Below are positions 23,010 through 31,141 of a DNA stretch of 32,575 nucleotides, one piece after another (within the stretch, counting starts at the first letter, position 1; the number at the start of each line of letters is the position of its first letter). A program made the translations under genes and the position numbers. Under the pieces are notes generated by a model. It was not told the origin of the DNA, did not search any database, and worked only from the letters and a program-made list of their open reading frames with translations. The stretch is from Clostridia bacterium (GTDB lineage: Bacteria > Bacillota > Clostridia > Oscillospirales > Acutalibacteraceae). Where the stretch lies: the NCBI GenBank assembly GCA_017503135.1, contig JAFVTQ010000003.1, positions 1 to 32,575 on the forward strand. The letters are read 5' to 3'.

Positions 23010-25694
23010 TTATGAATTTTTCTTATCTATTGCTCTTTGAATTGCCTTAACACATTCAACGATTGGAATAATAAGGAATGCAAGACCTAATGAAATTGCA
23101 TATTCAAGTGCTGAAAGCTGTGTGAACTCAAAGAGATTTGCAAGGAATGGAATTTCAACAACTGCTGTTGTAAGAAGGAATGAGCCAACCATAGCGCCAT
23201 AGAGAGCTATATTGTGGTGTCCTTTAAATACCATTGCAACTGCTGAACCACGCTGTGAACGCATATTGAATGAGTGGAACACTTCACACATTGCCATTGT
23301 GAAGAATGCCATTGTCATACCGTCTTCGCTATCTGCGATATTGCGAAGAATAAGATGACCTGTTTCAATATATTCACCGATATAGAAAGCAATAACTGTA
23401 AGAACAGAAACGATTACACCTTGATAGAAGCAGTCAAAGCCCAGTCCACCTGCGAAGATACCATCATTCTTGCTTCTTGGTTTTCTTCTCATAATATTTT
23501 CTTCTGGTTTTTCAAGACCAAGTGCGAGTGCTGGGAAGCAGTCTGTTACAAGGTTAATGAAGAGAAGGTGTGGTGCACGAAGAATTGTGAAATTCATAAT
23601 TGTTGCAAAGAAGATTGAAACAACTTCTGAAAGGTTTGACCCAAGAAGGAATTGAATTGCTTTACGGATATTGTCGTAAATTCTTCTACCTTCGCCGACC
23701 GCTGAAACGATTGTTGCAAAGTTGTCGTCAGCAAGAACCATATCAGCAACATTCTTTGTAACGTCAGTACCGGTAATACCCATACCAACACCGATATCAG
23801 CGCTCTTAATTGATGGAGCGTCGTTAACACCGTCACCTGTCATAGCAGTAACATAACCCTTGTTTCTCCAAGCGTTAACAATTCTTGTTTTGTGTTCAGG
23901 CTGAACACGAGCATAAACACAGATATTTTCAACGATTGCTTCAAATTCTTCATCTGTGTATTTATCAATATCAGCGCCCATCATAGCCTGACTGTCGTCT
24001 GTGAGAATACCAAGTTCACGAGCAATAGCTTTTGCTGTGTTGATATGGTCACCTGTAATCATAATAGGCTTGATACCTGCTGTACGGCATTCAACGATAG
24101 CATCTTTAACTTCTGGACGAACAGGGTCAATCATACCTGTAAGACCAATGAATGTCATATCATATTCAAGAGAGTCTGAATCGATTGTTTTTGGAAGAGC
24201 GTCATAAGTTTTATAAGCAACAGCGAATACACGAAGAGCCTTGTTACCCATTCTTGTATTTTCTTCCATAATCTTTGCACGGATTTCATCGTTCATTTCT
24301 ACGACTTCACCGTTAATGTCAGCGTGTGTACACTTTTTAAGGATTTCGTCAGGAGCACCCTTTGTGAACTGAACAAAGCCGTTTGCTTTGCTATGAACAG
24401 TTGACATCATCTTTCTGCCTGAATCAAATGGAACTTCGCCAACTCTTGGATATTTTTCAACAAGTGTTGCTTTTGGAAGATTAAGAGTCTTTGCATAGTT
24501 AATGAGAGCTACTTCATCAGGCTCACCTGTACCCTTGCCGTTTTCATCAACGTCTGCATTTGTACAAAGAGCCATTGCAGTTGCAAGTTGCTCTTCATTT
24601 GGAGCATAGTGGTCAACAACTGTCATAACATTCTGTGTGAGAGTACCTGTCTTATCTGAACAGATAATCTGAGTACAGCCAAGTGTTTCAACAGCAGTCA
24701 TTTTTCTGATAATTGCGTTCTTCTTTGACATATTTGTAACGCCGATTGAAAGAACGATTGTCATAACTGCAACAAGGCCTTCAGGAATTGCAGCAACTGC
24801 AAGTGCGATTGCAGTAATGAACGAATGGAGTGCAACATCAAAGAACTGTGCACCATCTGCCATAAAGTATTGTGTAACAATGTTATAAGCAAAGATAACT
24901 ACGCAAACACCGATAACGAGTTTTGTGAGAATCTTTGAAAGCTGTTCAAGTTTGATTTCAAGTGGTGTTTTTCCATCTTCTGCAAGAGTAATAGCGTTTG
25001 CAATCTTACCCATTTCAGTATCCATACCTGTTGCTACTACAACTGCTTTACCACGACCATAAACGAGAGTTGAGCCCATATATGCCATATTCTTACGGTC
25101 ACCGAGAGCTACTTCATCGTCACCTTTTTTGCCCATAAGAGCGTTCACAAGCTTTGTAACAGGAACAGACTCACCAGTGAGTGCTGCTTCTTCGATTTTC
25201 ATACTTGCGCACTCGAAAATACGGCAGTCAGCAGGGATTGCGTCACCAGCGTCAAGCAAAATTACGTCACCAACAACCAAGTCTTCACTCTTAACGGTTT
25301 CAATTTTGCCGTCACGAAGAACTTTTGTTGTAGCCGCTGACATCTTCTGCAACGCTTCAACTGCTTTTTCAGCCTTACTTTCTTGCAACACACCAAGAAC
25401 TGCGTTGATAAGAACAACCACAAGAATGATTATTGAGTCAGTTGGAGTTACAAAACCACCTGCTTCAATCATTTCTGTTACTGCAGAAATAACTGCTGCA
25501 ATAAGCAAAATGATAATCATTGGGTCTTTTAACTGGTCAATAAAACGAGAAAACATTGAAACTTTTTTAGCTTCTGCTAATTTGTTTTTTCCGTTTTCCT
25601 GAAGTCTTTTCTCAGCTTCAGCAGATGTAAGACCATTTTCAGAACTTTTTACTTCTGCAAAAACGTCGCTGACTTCGTGAAGATAGTACTTCAT
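23010..25694 (-). CDS. P-type cation ATPase under a Mn2+ riboswitch (probable Mn2+ exporter)
   Basis: An 894-residue P2A-type (SERCA/PMCA-like) ATPase. It shows the cation N-domain start, TGES (173-176), the membrane motif AIPEGL (302-307), phosphorylated Asp347 in DKTGTLT, nucleotide-site KGAPDE (445-450), hinge TGDGVNDAP (619-627) and a C-terminal helical block with NLVTDCFPALALGLE. By sequence alone it would be called a calcium pump. Its leader holds a yybP-ykoY manganese riboswitch, and relatives under that element (Lactococcus YoaB, pneumococcal MgtA) are manganese exporters, so Mn2+ efflux is the better call; Ca2+ transport is not excluded. AGAGGTG lies 7 nt before the ATG. Single gene. 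Confidence 0.9.
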   Translation of the reverse strand: MKYYLHEVSDVFAEVKSSENGLTSAEAEKRLQENGKNKLAEAKKVSMFSRFIDQLKDPMIIILLIAAVISAVTEMIEAGGFVTPTDSIIILVVVLINAVLGVLQESKAEKAVEALQKMSAATTKVLRDGKIETVKSEDLVVGDVILLDAGDAIPADCRIFECASMKIEEAALTGESVPVTKLVNALMGKKGDDEVALGDRKNMAYMGSTLVYGRGKAVVVATGMDTEMGKIANAITLAEDGKTPLEIKLEQLSKILTKLVIGVCVVIFAYNIVTQYFMADGAQFFDVALHSFITAIALAVAAIPEGLVAVMTIVLSIGVTNMSKKNAIIRKMTAVETLGCTQIICSDKTGTLTQNVMTVVDHYAPNEEQLATAMALCTNADVDENGKGTGEPDEVALINYAKTLNLPKATLVEKYPRVGEVPFDSGRKMMSTVHSKANGFVQFTKGAPDEILKKCTHADINGEVVEMNDEIRAKIMEENTRMGNKALRVFAVAYKTYDALPKTIDSDSLEYDMTFIGLTGMIDPVRPEVKDAIVECRTAGIKPIMITGDHINTAKAIARELGILTDDSQAMMGADIDKYTDEEFEAIVENICVYARVQPEHKTRIVNAWRNKGYVTAMTGDGVNDAPSIKSADIGVGMGITGTDVTKNVADMVLADDNFATIVSAVGEGRRIYDNIRKAIQFLLGSNLSEVVSIFFATIMNFTILRAPHLLFINLVTDCFPALALGLEKPEENIMRRKPRSKNDGIFAGGLGFDCFYQGVIVSVLTVIAFYIGEYIETGHLILRNIADSEDGMTMAFFTMAMCEVFHSFNMRSQRGSAVAMVFKGHHNIALYGAMVGSFLLTTAVVEIPFLANLFEFTQLSALEYAISLGLAFLIIPIVECVKAIQRAIDKKNS

Positions 25695-25743
25695 AAAAAC
25701 ACCTCTTTATATTTTTCGCTTTCGCAATAAATTTATACAACAT

Positions 25744-25781
25744 TTAAAAAGACCTTCGGCAGAATTACTGCCAAAGGTCTT
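25744..25781 (-). terminator. riboswitch-controlled terminator
   Basis: AAGACCTT/AAGGTCTT plus GGCAG/CTGCC form a 14-bp stem (one G-U in RNA) with a 5-nt loop and a T-run on the minus strand. Its 5' arm reuses GCAAGACCTTT, the 3' strand of riboswitch helix P1, so aptamer and terminator are mutually exclusive. It also stops readthrough from the sigma operon, which has no terminator of its own. Confidence 0.88.
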
Positions 25782-25858
25782 GCTTCCTAAACTTAGGTCG
25801 ACAACCAGTCTTTAAAGACGGAATTTGTTGATTGCCGAAATATAGCTACTCCCCTTTT
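25773..25858 (-). promoter_or_regulatory. yybP-ykoY manganese riboswitch
   Basis: On the minus strand the element opens with AAAAGGGGAGTAGC and closes with GCAAGACCTTT, the two most conserved blocks of the yybP-ykoY (Mn2+) aptamer, which together form P1 and the metal-binding loop. Between them are helices GGCAATCAACAA/TTGTCG region, GTCTTTAAAGAC and CCTAAGTTTAGG. Bound Mn2+ stabilises P1 and frees the downstream gene from termination, giving Mn2+-induced expression of the ATPase. The call rests on recognised consensus, not on a covariance search. Confidence 0.9.
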
Positions 25859-25873
25859 GGTTCGTTGTAAAAT

Positions 25874-25902
25874 AGTTTAACACAACAGTAAAAAATTGTC
25901 AA
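25874..25902 (-). promoter_or_regulatory. promoter of the riboswitch/ATPase transcript
   Basis: TTGACA (25897-25902), 17-bp spacer, TAAACT (25874-25879), placing the start about 10 nt before the aptamer. Confidence 0.8.
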
Positions 25903-25924
25903 TTACCACACAAGAGGATTTGTC

Positions 25925-26149
25925 CTATTCTGTTTTGGAAACTTTTGTTTTCTGTTCATAGATAAACACACTTATAAGAGCAAAGAGTGTGGTTATTGCC
26001 AGTTTCAAAGGCATCATATGAGTCATTGTTTCTGCAAAATACACTTCAGGAGAGGCAGAAAGTTTTATAGGGAAAAACATATAACTCAATAACACCCATG
26101 TTACCACAATAGTTATAAGCGCAACTAAAGATTTTTTCACTTTATCCAT
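25925..26149 (-). CDS. small two-helix membrane protein of the sigma operon
   Basis: A 74-residue protein beginning MDKVKKSLVALITIVVTWV, with two hydrophobic segments (about 8-26 and 46-64) and a basic, polar C-terminal tail (EQKTKVSKTE). The loop between the helices contains Met and His (MTHMMP). Start is uncertain: the ATG at 26149 has GGGAAGTGG just upstream, while the ATG at 26164 overlaps the beta-propeller stop (TGATG) without a ribosome site and would add MGSGI. Third gene of the sigma operon. Not recognised; its position suggests a membrane partner of the beta-propeller protein. Confidence 0.65.
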   Translation of the reverse strand: MDKVKKSLVALITIVVTWVLLSYMFFPIKLSASPEVYFAETMTHMMPLKLAITTLFALISVFIYEQKTKVSKTE

Positions 26150-26163
26150 TATGCCACTTCCCA

Positions 26164-28278
26164 TCAATACAAACTGATACGATTAATTTCTTCATTTGTA
26201 TCAAGGCTGAATGCGATTAACTGGAAACCATCGTTTTTATAGTCATTTATAATTGCGAAGAATGTGTCGCCCACATAAGTTCCGCCGAGAATATCACATT
26301 GCTCAGTAAGATTATATCTTGCAACTTCTTTGACTGTTCCATTGTCAATTTTATAGCGGATATAGAACGCATAGTTTGCATATTCATTATTCTGATACAC
26401 AAGTCTATAGAGGGTAAACGGTACTGCGAACTCGTTTTCAGAAAGTTTTACAAAGCATTTGTGATTGTATGCCACAGGGCTATGCACATTTGCACTACCA
26501 TTTGAAACTGTAACTTTTGATGCTTCAAAAGGCTTGTTAGGGTCACTCACATCAAAGAGAGAAATTTTGCAATCACCGTTTGTGCCTGACTCTGTGCCAT
26601 CCTGACCAACACCCACTAAAAGTGTATCTGTAATTGGATGAAGATATTCTGAAAAGCCCGTAATTTTAAGTTCACCTTTAACAGTTGGGTTTGCGGGGTC
26701 ACTTAAATCAATTACAAATAATGGGTCCGTCTGTCTAAATGTTACAACATAAGCTGTGTTACCGATATATCGAACAGATTGAATTGTTTCGCCTTTTGCA
26801 AGGTCTTCAACTTTGCCAACAATCTGCATTTGGTTGTTGAGAATATAAAGATTATTTGTTCTGCCGTCAATAGACATCCACATTGCGTCGCCATCAACAT
26901 TTGCATTGTTTTTTGTTGTTGCAATCTTGAAATGTTCACCGTCATAACTCATTGCAAACTGGTTTTTGATATAGCCTGGCACCTTGCCCATACACTTATA
27001 TTCAATGCCTGTTTCTGTGTATTCAAAACGATAGATTTTAGTGAATTCTTCTGCTTTTTCACTCCAGTCATTTTCACTTAAAAACATACCTTGTGAAGAC
27101 GCATAAAGATTGTCGCAGTTACCTAAAATTGCTTCGCTTTCAGGGGCTTTATCCGTTGAAATATCAAGGGTTGTAATCACCGCATAGGTTGATGATTTGC
27201 TGTCTTCAATTACAGAAATGCAACCTGCTGGAACAGGCTCACAAACGCCGTTTATTGTAGTTTCTGGAATGCAATAATCCTTGTAATCATCCCTTGCAAC
27301 ATTCACATAATAAGTGCTTACACAATAAAGCTTTGTGCCAATCATTCGCGAATTTTTATATTGACCCTGTTGTGAATATTCTGTCACAAGTTTAGGCTCT
27401 TTAACGTTGCTGATGTCATAAACTTTAACGAACAAATTGCCTATTCCATAAGCTATGTCCGCACCATAATAAACTCTTGAGCCAGAAGTTGTGTTTTCTT
27501 TTGTTTCGTCCTGTTTAAAATCATAAGCAGTACCAACGATTATAAGTGTTTTACCGTTGAGATAAATTTCTTGAATATCCGCATCAGCTTTAATCTCAAT
27601 CTGTGATATTTTTTCTAACTTGTTATCCTGAATATCAACAATAGAAACAACTGAATTGTTTCGTCTTGTTACATAGAGATATTTACCGTCAGTTTTGATA
27701 AGGTCACCCTCATCAACATCCTGCTCTTGAGTGTTGGTTGTGCCATAATTTCTGTTGTTTTCTGCATCGTCTGTTGTATTGCCAGCACTTGCACCTGGTT
27801 TAGCAGCAGTATCACTCGTTGCACTTTCGTTCATACTTTCATTCACAACACCACCTGTCGCCGAAGTGTTTCCAATATCTTCATAAAAATCATCTGCTGA
27901 TTCTGCATTGCCACTGAACATATAATAAATTCCGTTTTGCAATTTGGTTTTTTCTGCTTCCTTATGCAGAGTTTCAAATTTGCTATAAATTTTGTCATAG
28001 GACTGATATTGCATAACTTCTGTTATATCACCAGTCTCATTATTAAGTTTTTTGTTGAAACTACCGTTACCAAAAATGCTTAATAAACCGATTACCAACG
28101 CGAGAGATGCTGCAAGGGGTACGAGTTTTTTAAGTTTTTTAGATTTGTTTGGCTTTTCTATCACTTCAACTGTATTTTCTTTACTTTCAAGCATATCAAT
28201 AATATTGTCTTTTTCGAGTTCTCTGGGAAGTTTTACTTGCATTTTTTCGTTCAATGCATTTATTGTTTTTTTGCTCAT
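26164..28278 (-). CDS. membrane-anchored beta-propeller protein, candidate anti-sigma factor
   Basis: A 704-residue protein. A 51-residue charged cytoplasmic N-terminus is followed by one membrane helix (about 52-70), a Ser/Thr/Asn-rich external linker (about 120-185) and a large domain opening with QDVDEGDLIKTDGKYLYVTR, the hallmark of the secreted beta-propeller family PF09826, which fills residues 190-704. Repeated propeller blades can be seen (TLIIVGTAYDF, TAYVVTFRQTDPLFVIDLSD, FVKLSENEFAVPF). Its start codon overlaps the sigma gene by 4 bp, and inside-TM-outside topology directly after an ECF sigma is what an anti-sigma sensor looks like. The N-terminus matches no anti-sigma domain I know, so the role is inference. 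Confidence 0.85.
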   Translation of the reverse strand: MSKKTINALNEKMQVKLPRELEKDNIIDMLESKENTVEVIEKPNKSKKLKKLVPLAASLALVIGLLSIFGNGSFNKKLNNETGDITEVMQYQSYDKIYSKFETLHKEAEKTKLQNGIYYMFSGNAESADDFYEDIGNTSATGGVVNESMNESATSDTAAKPGASAGNTTDDAENNRNYGTTNTQEQDVDEGDLIKTDGKYLYVTRRNNSVVSIVDIQDNKLEKISQIEIKADADIQEIYLNGKTLIIVGTAYDFKQDETKENTTSGSRVYYGADIAYGIGNLFVKVYDISNVKEPKLVTEYSQQGQYKNSRMIGTKLYCVSTYYVNVARDDYKDYCIPETTINGVCEPVPAGCISVIEDSKSSTYAVITTLDISTDKAPESEAILGNCDNLYASSQGMFLSENDWSEKAEEFTKIYRFEYTETGIEYKCMGKVPGYIKNQFAMSYDGEHFKIATTKNNANVDGDAMWMSIDGRTNNLYILNNQMQIVGKVEDLAKGETIQSVRYIGNTAYVVTFRQTDPLFVIDLSDPANPTVKGELKITGFSEYLHPITDTLLVGVGQDGTESGTNGDCKISLFDVSDPNKPFEASKVTVSNGSANVHSPVAYNHKCFVKLSENEFAVPFTLYRLVYQNNEYANYAFYIRYKIDNGTVKEVARYNLTEQCDILGGTYVGDTFFAIINDYKNDGFQLIAFSLDTNEEINRISLY

Positions 28279-28775
28279 AAACTTAACTCCTCTCTCATTT
28301 TTTCTAATGCTCTTTTGTGTTTTGTTCTGACTGTATTTGCAGGAATTTTTAGCATTTCACCTATTTCACGGGATTTGAATCCACCTGCTATTGACAGCAT
28401 TAAAATCTGTCTTGAGTCTTCGTCGAGCCTTGACAATGCTTCACGGACAGGGATTGAAAATTCGATTTCACTATCCACATAACCTTCGTCTTCAAACTCA
28501 ACTATATGATAATTTTCTAAAAGCTTTCTTTTGCAAGTATTTGAAAGAGATGAAAAAAGATATGACTTGAATTTCTCGGGATTTTTGACCCCGTGAATAC
28601 TTTTGAAAACAGATAAAACTGTTTCTTGCACAGCATCTTGCGCATCAAAGGAATTTTTGCACATACTCAATGCAAAACGATACATATCGACAGAGTATAT
28701 CTCATAAAGAGTGCCGAATGCATCTTTATCCCCTGATATTGCAGAACGAACAAGCTTTTTCATTTCTTTTTTCAT
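28275..28775 (-). CDS. ECF-type RNA polymerase sigma factor
   Basis: A 166-residue two-domain sigma-70 factor. Region 2 covers about residues 8-75 (DAFGTLYEIYSVDMYRFALS, CKNSFDAQDAVQETVLSVFK) and region 4 about 108-162 (LSRLDEDSRQILMLSIAGGF, REIGEMLKIPANTVRTKHKR), where the last helix would read the -35 box. There is no region 1 or 3, as expected for ECF factors. GAGGTG precedes the ATG. The first gene of the operon; a GAAAC-containing sequence upstream could be its own target promoter. Likely held at the membrane by the next gene product until a signal arrives. Confidence 0.93.
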   Translation of the reverse strand: MKKEMKKLVRSAISGDKDAFGTLYEIYSVDMYRFALSMCKNSFDAQDAVQETVLSVFKSIHGVKNPEKFKSYLFSSLSNTCKRKLLENYHIVEFEDEGYVDSEIEFSIPVREALSRLDEDSRQILMLSIAGGFKSREIGEMLKIPANTVRTKHKRALEKMREELSL

Positions 28776-28789
28776 TTTTTACACCTCAC

Positions 28790-28811
28790 TTTTACAAATC
28801 GCTTTGTAAAA
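28790..28811. promoter_or_regulatory. perfect 9-bp inverted repeat before the sigma gene
   Basis: TTTTACAAA and TTTGTAAAA, loop TCGC, lie in the leader directly upstream of the sigma ribosome site. As DNA it could be an operator; as RNA a hairpin abutting the GAGGTG. Confidence 0.6.
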
Positions 28812-28831
28812 TTTACCCTTTCACAATATAA

Positions 28832-28857
28832 GAGTATCAAAAACACAAAACTGTTTC
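28832..28857 (-). promoter_or_regulatory. possible ECF-type promoter of the sigma operon
   Basis: Minus strand GAAAC (28853-28857), a typical ECF -35 core, about 16 bp before TACTC (28832-28836). TTGAAA at the same place could also serve sigma-A with a poor -10 (TACTCT), so autoregulation is possible but unproven. Confidence 0.4.
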
Positions 28858-28875
28858 AAGAAATTTCTAAAAATG

Positions 28876-28907
28876 TAAAAAAATCCACCCGCAAAGCGAG
28901 TGGATTA
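28876..28907 (-). terminator. terminator of the acyl ligase/carrier protein operon
   Basis: AATCCACTC and GGGTGGATT (one G-U) form a 9-bp stem with a 7-nt loop, followed by seven Ts on the minus strand, 10 bp after the stop codon. Confidence 0.92.
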
Positions 28908-28916
28908 AAATAATTT

Positions 28917-29141
28917 TTATGCGTTTTTCTCAAGGAATTTAACAACATCGCCAACTGTTTTTATTTTCTTTACTGCTGAATTTGGAATATCAATATCAAA
29001 TTCATCCTCAAGACCACAAATAAGTTGGATGAAGCTTAATGATGTGAAGTCAAAATTTTTGTCAAGTCTTGTCTTTTCAGTAAAATTCAAATCATCACGA
29101 CCTGTCACTTCTGAAAATACTTTTTCAATTCTCTTAATCAT
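28917..29141 (-). CDS. acyl/peptidyl carrier protein
   Basis: A 74-residue free-standing carrier domain with the four-helix plan of ACPs. The phosphopantetheine site is Ser34 in FDFTSLSFIQL, where TSL replaces the common DSL. The segment LEDEFDIDIPNSAVKKIKTV is typical of helix III of carrier proteins. It lies 4 bp after the acyl ligase gene, so the ligase probably loads it, and the NRPS encoded in the opposite direction could take the acyl group from it. A housekeeping fatty-acid ACP is less likely because no fas gene is near and the DSL motif is changed. Confidence 0.9.
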   Translation of the reverse strand: MIKRIEKVFSEVTGRDDLNFTEKTRLDKNFDFTSLSFIQLICGLEDEFDIDIPNSAVKKIKTVGDVVKFLEKNA

Positions 29142-29145
29142 AGTT

Positions 29146-30864
29146 TTACCTCTTTTTTTCGTTCATATCTGCTGTAAGCTTTTTAAAATCAATTTTATTC
29201 ATTCTTGTTCTTGGTATTTCTTCTTTGAAAACTACCTCTCTTGGCATAGCATACTCTGCAATATTCTTTTTACAAGCATCTAAAATTCGGTCACGAAGTG
29301 CATCAAGGTCAGCGTTCATACTCATAGGTTGGACAACAGCAACTACACGTTGACCTACACTACGGTCTTCAATGCCAACTACACAACTTGCTGCAACACC
29401 GTTACAACCATTAATTACTTCTTCAATTTGTGTAGGATAGATATTATATCCAGCTGAAATAATCATTTTGCAATGTCTTAAGCGGTAGTATAAATACCCA
29501 TCTTCATCCACACAACCGATATCCCCGGTGTGAAGCCATATTTCACCATCTTCATGTATTTGCAATGCAAGTTTGGTTTCAACTTCGTTTTTATAATAGC
29601 CTTTCATAAGTGTCGGACCCGTGATACATATTTCACCATCTTCGCCACAAGGCAATTCCTTATGAGTACCAAACTCACATATTTTAATTTTATTGTCAGG
29701 AAGAGGCAAGCCAGTGCTGCCATATTTGTGGCCAAAAAACGGACTTATGCAAGCAGCTGAAAGACATTCTGTAAGCCCATAAGCTTCTGTCATCTGTTCT
29801 GATGAACCACCATTTTTGAGATATTTATTCATTCTCTTATGAAGTTTGTCACTCATTTTGTCACCTGAAAACGCAACCATTTCAAGAAATGACAAATCTT
29901 GCTTTTCAATTTCTTCTGAACGCGAGAGTGCTTCAAACAAAGCAGGTACAGCATAAACGTGATTAATTTTATTTTTGAAAATAAGTTTTGTGCAAGCTTT
30001 AAAATCAAATTTTGGAACAAGAAATACTTGCATGCCGAAATAAAGCATTGTATGCATACACATAGCAAGTCCAAAGCCATGGAAAACAGGCATCAATGCA
30101 AGCGCTTTTTTCCCCGCAGCATCTTTTGTGTTATCGCGTTTAATTTCTTCTGCCTGAACAGCCATACAGTTAAATGCACGATTATGAATCATTGCGCCTT
30201 TAGGAATGCCCGTTGTGCCTCCGCTATAAAGAATTGCTGCAATATCATCGCCTTTGCCGTCATCAACAGGTAATTCTTCTTTTCTTTGTTTGCCACGCTT
30301 TAAAAAATCATTCCAATAAATGATGTTATGATTTGAATTAAAATCCAAATCCAACTTGTTTTTGAGCAAATAAAGCGGTTTGAGATAAATGGGAAGAGCA
30401 TCAGCTATTCTTGCAAGCACGATAACAGGTTTTTCTGTAGTTTCCCATTCTACATCGGCAAGTTTTGGATAAAGCATATCAAAAGTGATAATCGCCTTGC
30501 TATCAACATGCTCAACAAACTTTTTGATTTCGTTTGCAGAAAGCAAAGGGTGAATCATATTTGCAATCGCACCCATTCGATTGATTGCGTAAACAGAAAT
30601 CAATGCTTGCGGTGTGTTTGGAGCAACAACAGATACAAAATCACCTTTTTTAACTCCACTTGAAATCAATGCCTGCGCAACAGTTTCAATTGTTGCAATC
30701 ATTTGTGAAAATGTTATTTTTTTGTTATTAAAATTAAGAGCATAATAATCAGGATACTTTTCTGCAGTTTCTTTTAAAAGTGAAACCATTGAAAATTCAG
30801 GATATTCGTCTCTGAAATTTTCGGGAGCATGATTATCGCTCCAGATATTGCGCTTTCTTTCCAT
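29146..30864 (-). CDS. fatty-acyl AMP ligase / acyl-CoA synthetase
   Basis: A 572-residue member of the ANL superfamily that activates a carboxylic acid with ATP. Motifs are the phosphate loop YSGGTTGIPKG (213-223), TEAYGLTE (359-366), HTGD (445-448) and the C-terminal catalytic Lys557 in RTRMNKIDF. It lines up with long-chain acyl-CoA synthetases more than with NRPS A-domains. Cotranscribed with a carrier protein and divergent from an NRPS, it most likely activates the fatty acid that caps the peptide, loading either CoA or the carrier. A general fatty-acid degradation role is less likely because no beta-oxidation gene is near. Confidence 0.9.
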   Translation of the reverse strand: MERKRNIWSDNHAPENFRDEYPEFSMVSLLKETAEKYPDYYALNFNNKKITFSQMIATIETVAQALISSGVKKGDFVSVVAPNTPQALISVYAINRMGAIANMIHPLLSANEIKKFVEHVDSKAIITFDMLYPKLADVEWETTEKPVIVLARIADALPIYLKPLYLLKNKLDLDFNSNHNIIYWNDFLKRGKQRKEELPVDDGKGDDIAAILYSGGTTGIPKGAMIHNRAFNCMAVQAEEIKRDNTKDAAGKKALALMPVFHGFGLAMCMHTMLYFGMQVFLVPKFDFKACTKLIFKNKINHVYAVPALFEALSRSEEIEKQDLSFLEMVAFSGDKMSDKLHKRMNKYLKNGGSSEQMTEAYGLTECLSAACISPFFGHKYGSTGLPLPDNKIKICEFGTHKELPCGEDGEICITGPTLMKGYYKNEVETKLALQIHEDGEIWLHTGDIGCVDEDGYLYYRLRHCKMIISAGYNIYPTQIEEVINGCNGVAASCVVGIEDRSVGQRVVAVVQPMSMNADLDALRDRILDACKKNIAEYAMPREVVFKEEIPRTRMNKIDFKKLTADMNEKKR

Positions 30865-30926
30865 TTATCAAATCACCTCTTAAATACAAATCACTTCTGT
30901 ACTTTAGTTCCAAAAGCAATTGATTA

Positions 30927-30955
30927 ATTATATCACACCATTCTTTTAAAAACAA
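30927..30955 (-). promoter_or_regulatory. promoter of the acyl ligase/carrier protein operon
   Basis: An extended -10 (TGATATAAT, TATAAT at 30927-30932) with a weak -35, TTGTTT (30950-30955), at 17-bp spacing. GTACTTTA (30899-30906) and TAAAGTAC (30969-30976) form a distant inverted repeat around it. Confidence 0.7.
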
Positions 30956-31041
30956 TAGTACACATTGATAAAGTACGAAAAGCCATTCTTTTTTTCAACA
31001 AATATCGTAATATTTACCAACTTCGAATTGCGTCGAAATTC

Positions 31042-31070
31042 TTGACATAATGTATAATAATATATATAAT
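31042..31070 (+). promoter_or_regulatory. perfect sigma-A consensus promoter of the NRPS gene
   Basis: TTGACA (31042-31047), 17-bp spacer, TATAAT (31065-31070), about 70 bp before the start codon. A TTCGA/TCGAA inverted repeat (31022-31037) lies just upstream of the -35. A strong constitutive-type promoter is unusual for a biosynthetic gene unless a repressor acts on it. Confidence 0.92.
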
Positions 31071-31141
31071 TACCTATGTATATTTAATTTTATAATAGGA
31101 AAATTATTCGCATAAAAGCCAATCTGCAAGGAGCAAACAAA

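Noticed and set aside
23274-23618. Cys- and His-rich 114-codon open frame on the plus strand
   Set aside because: It is antisense to conserved P-type ATPase motifs; the composition is a by-product of the reverse complement.
25695-25743. Small gene between the ATPase and its riboswitch
   Set aside because: Only the leader and ribosome site are present; no start codon with a ribosome site opens a frame.
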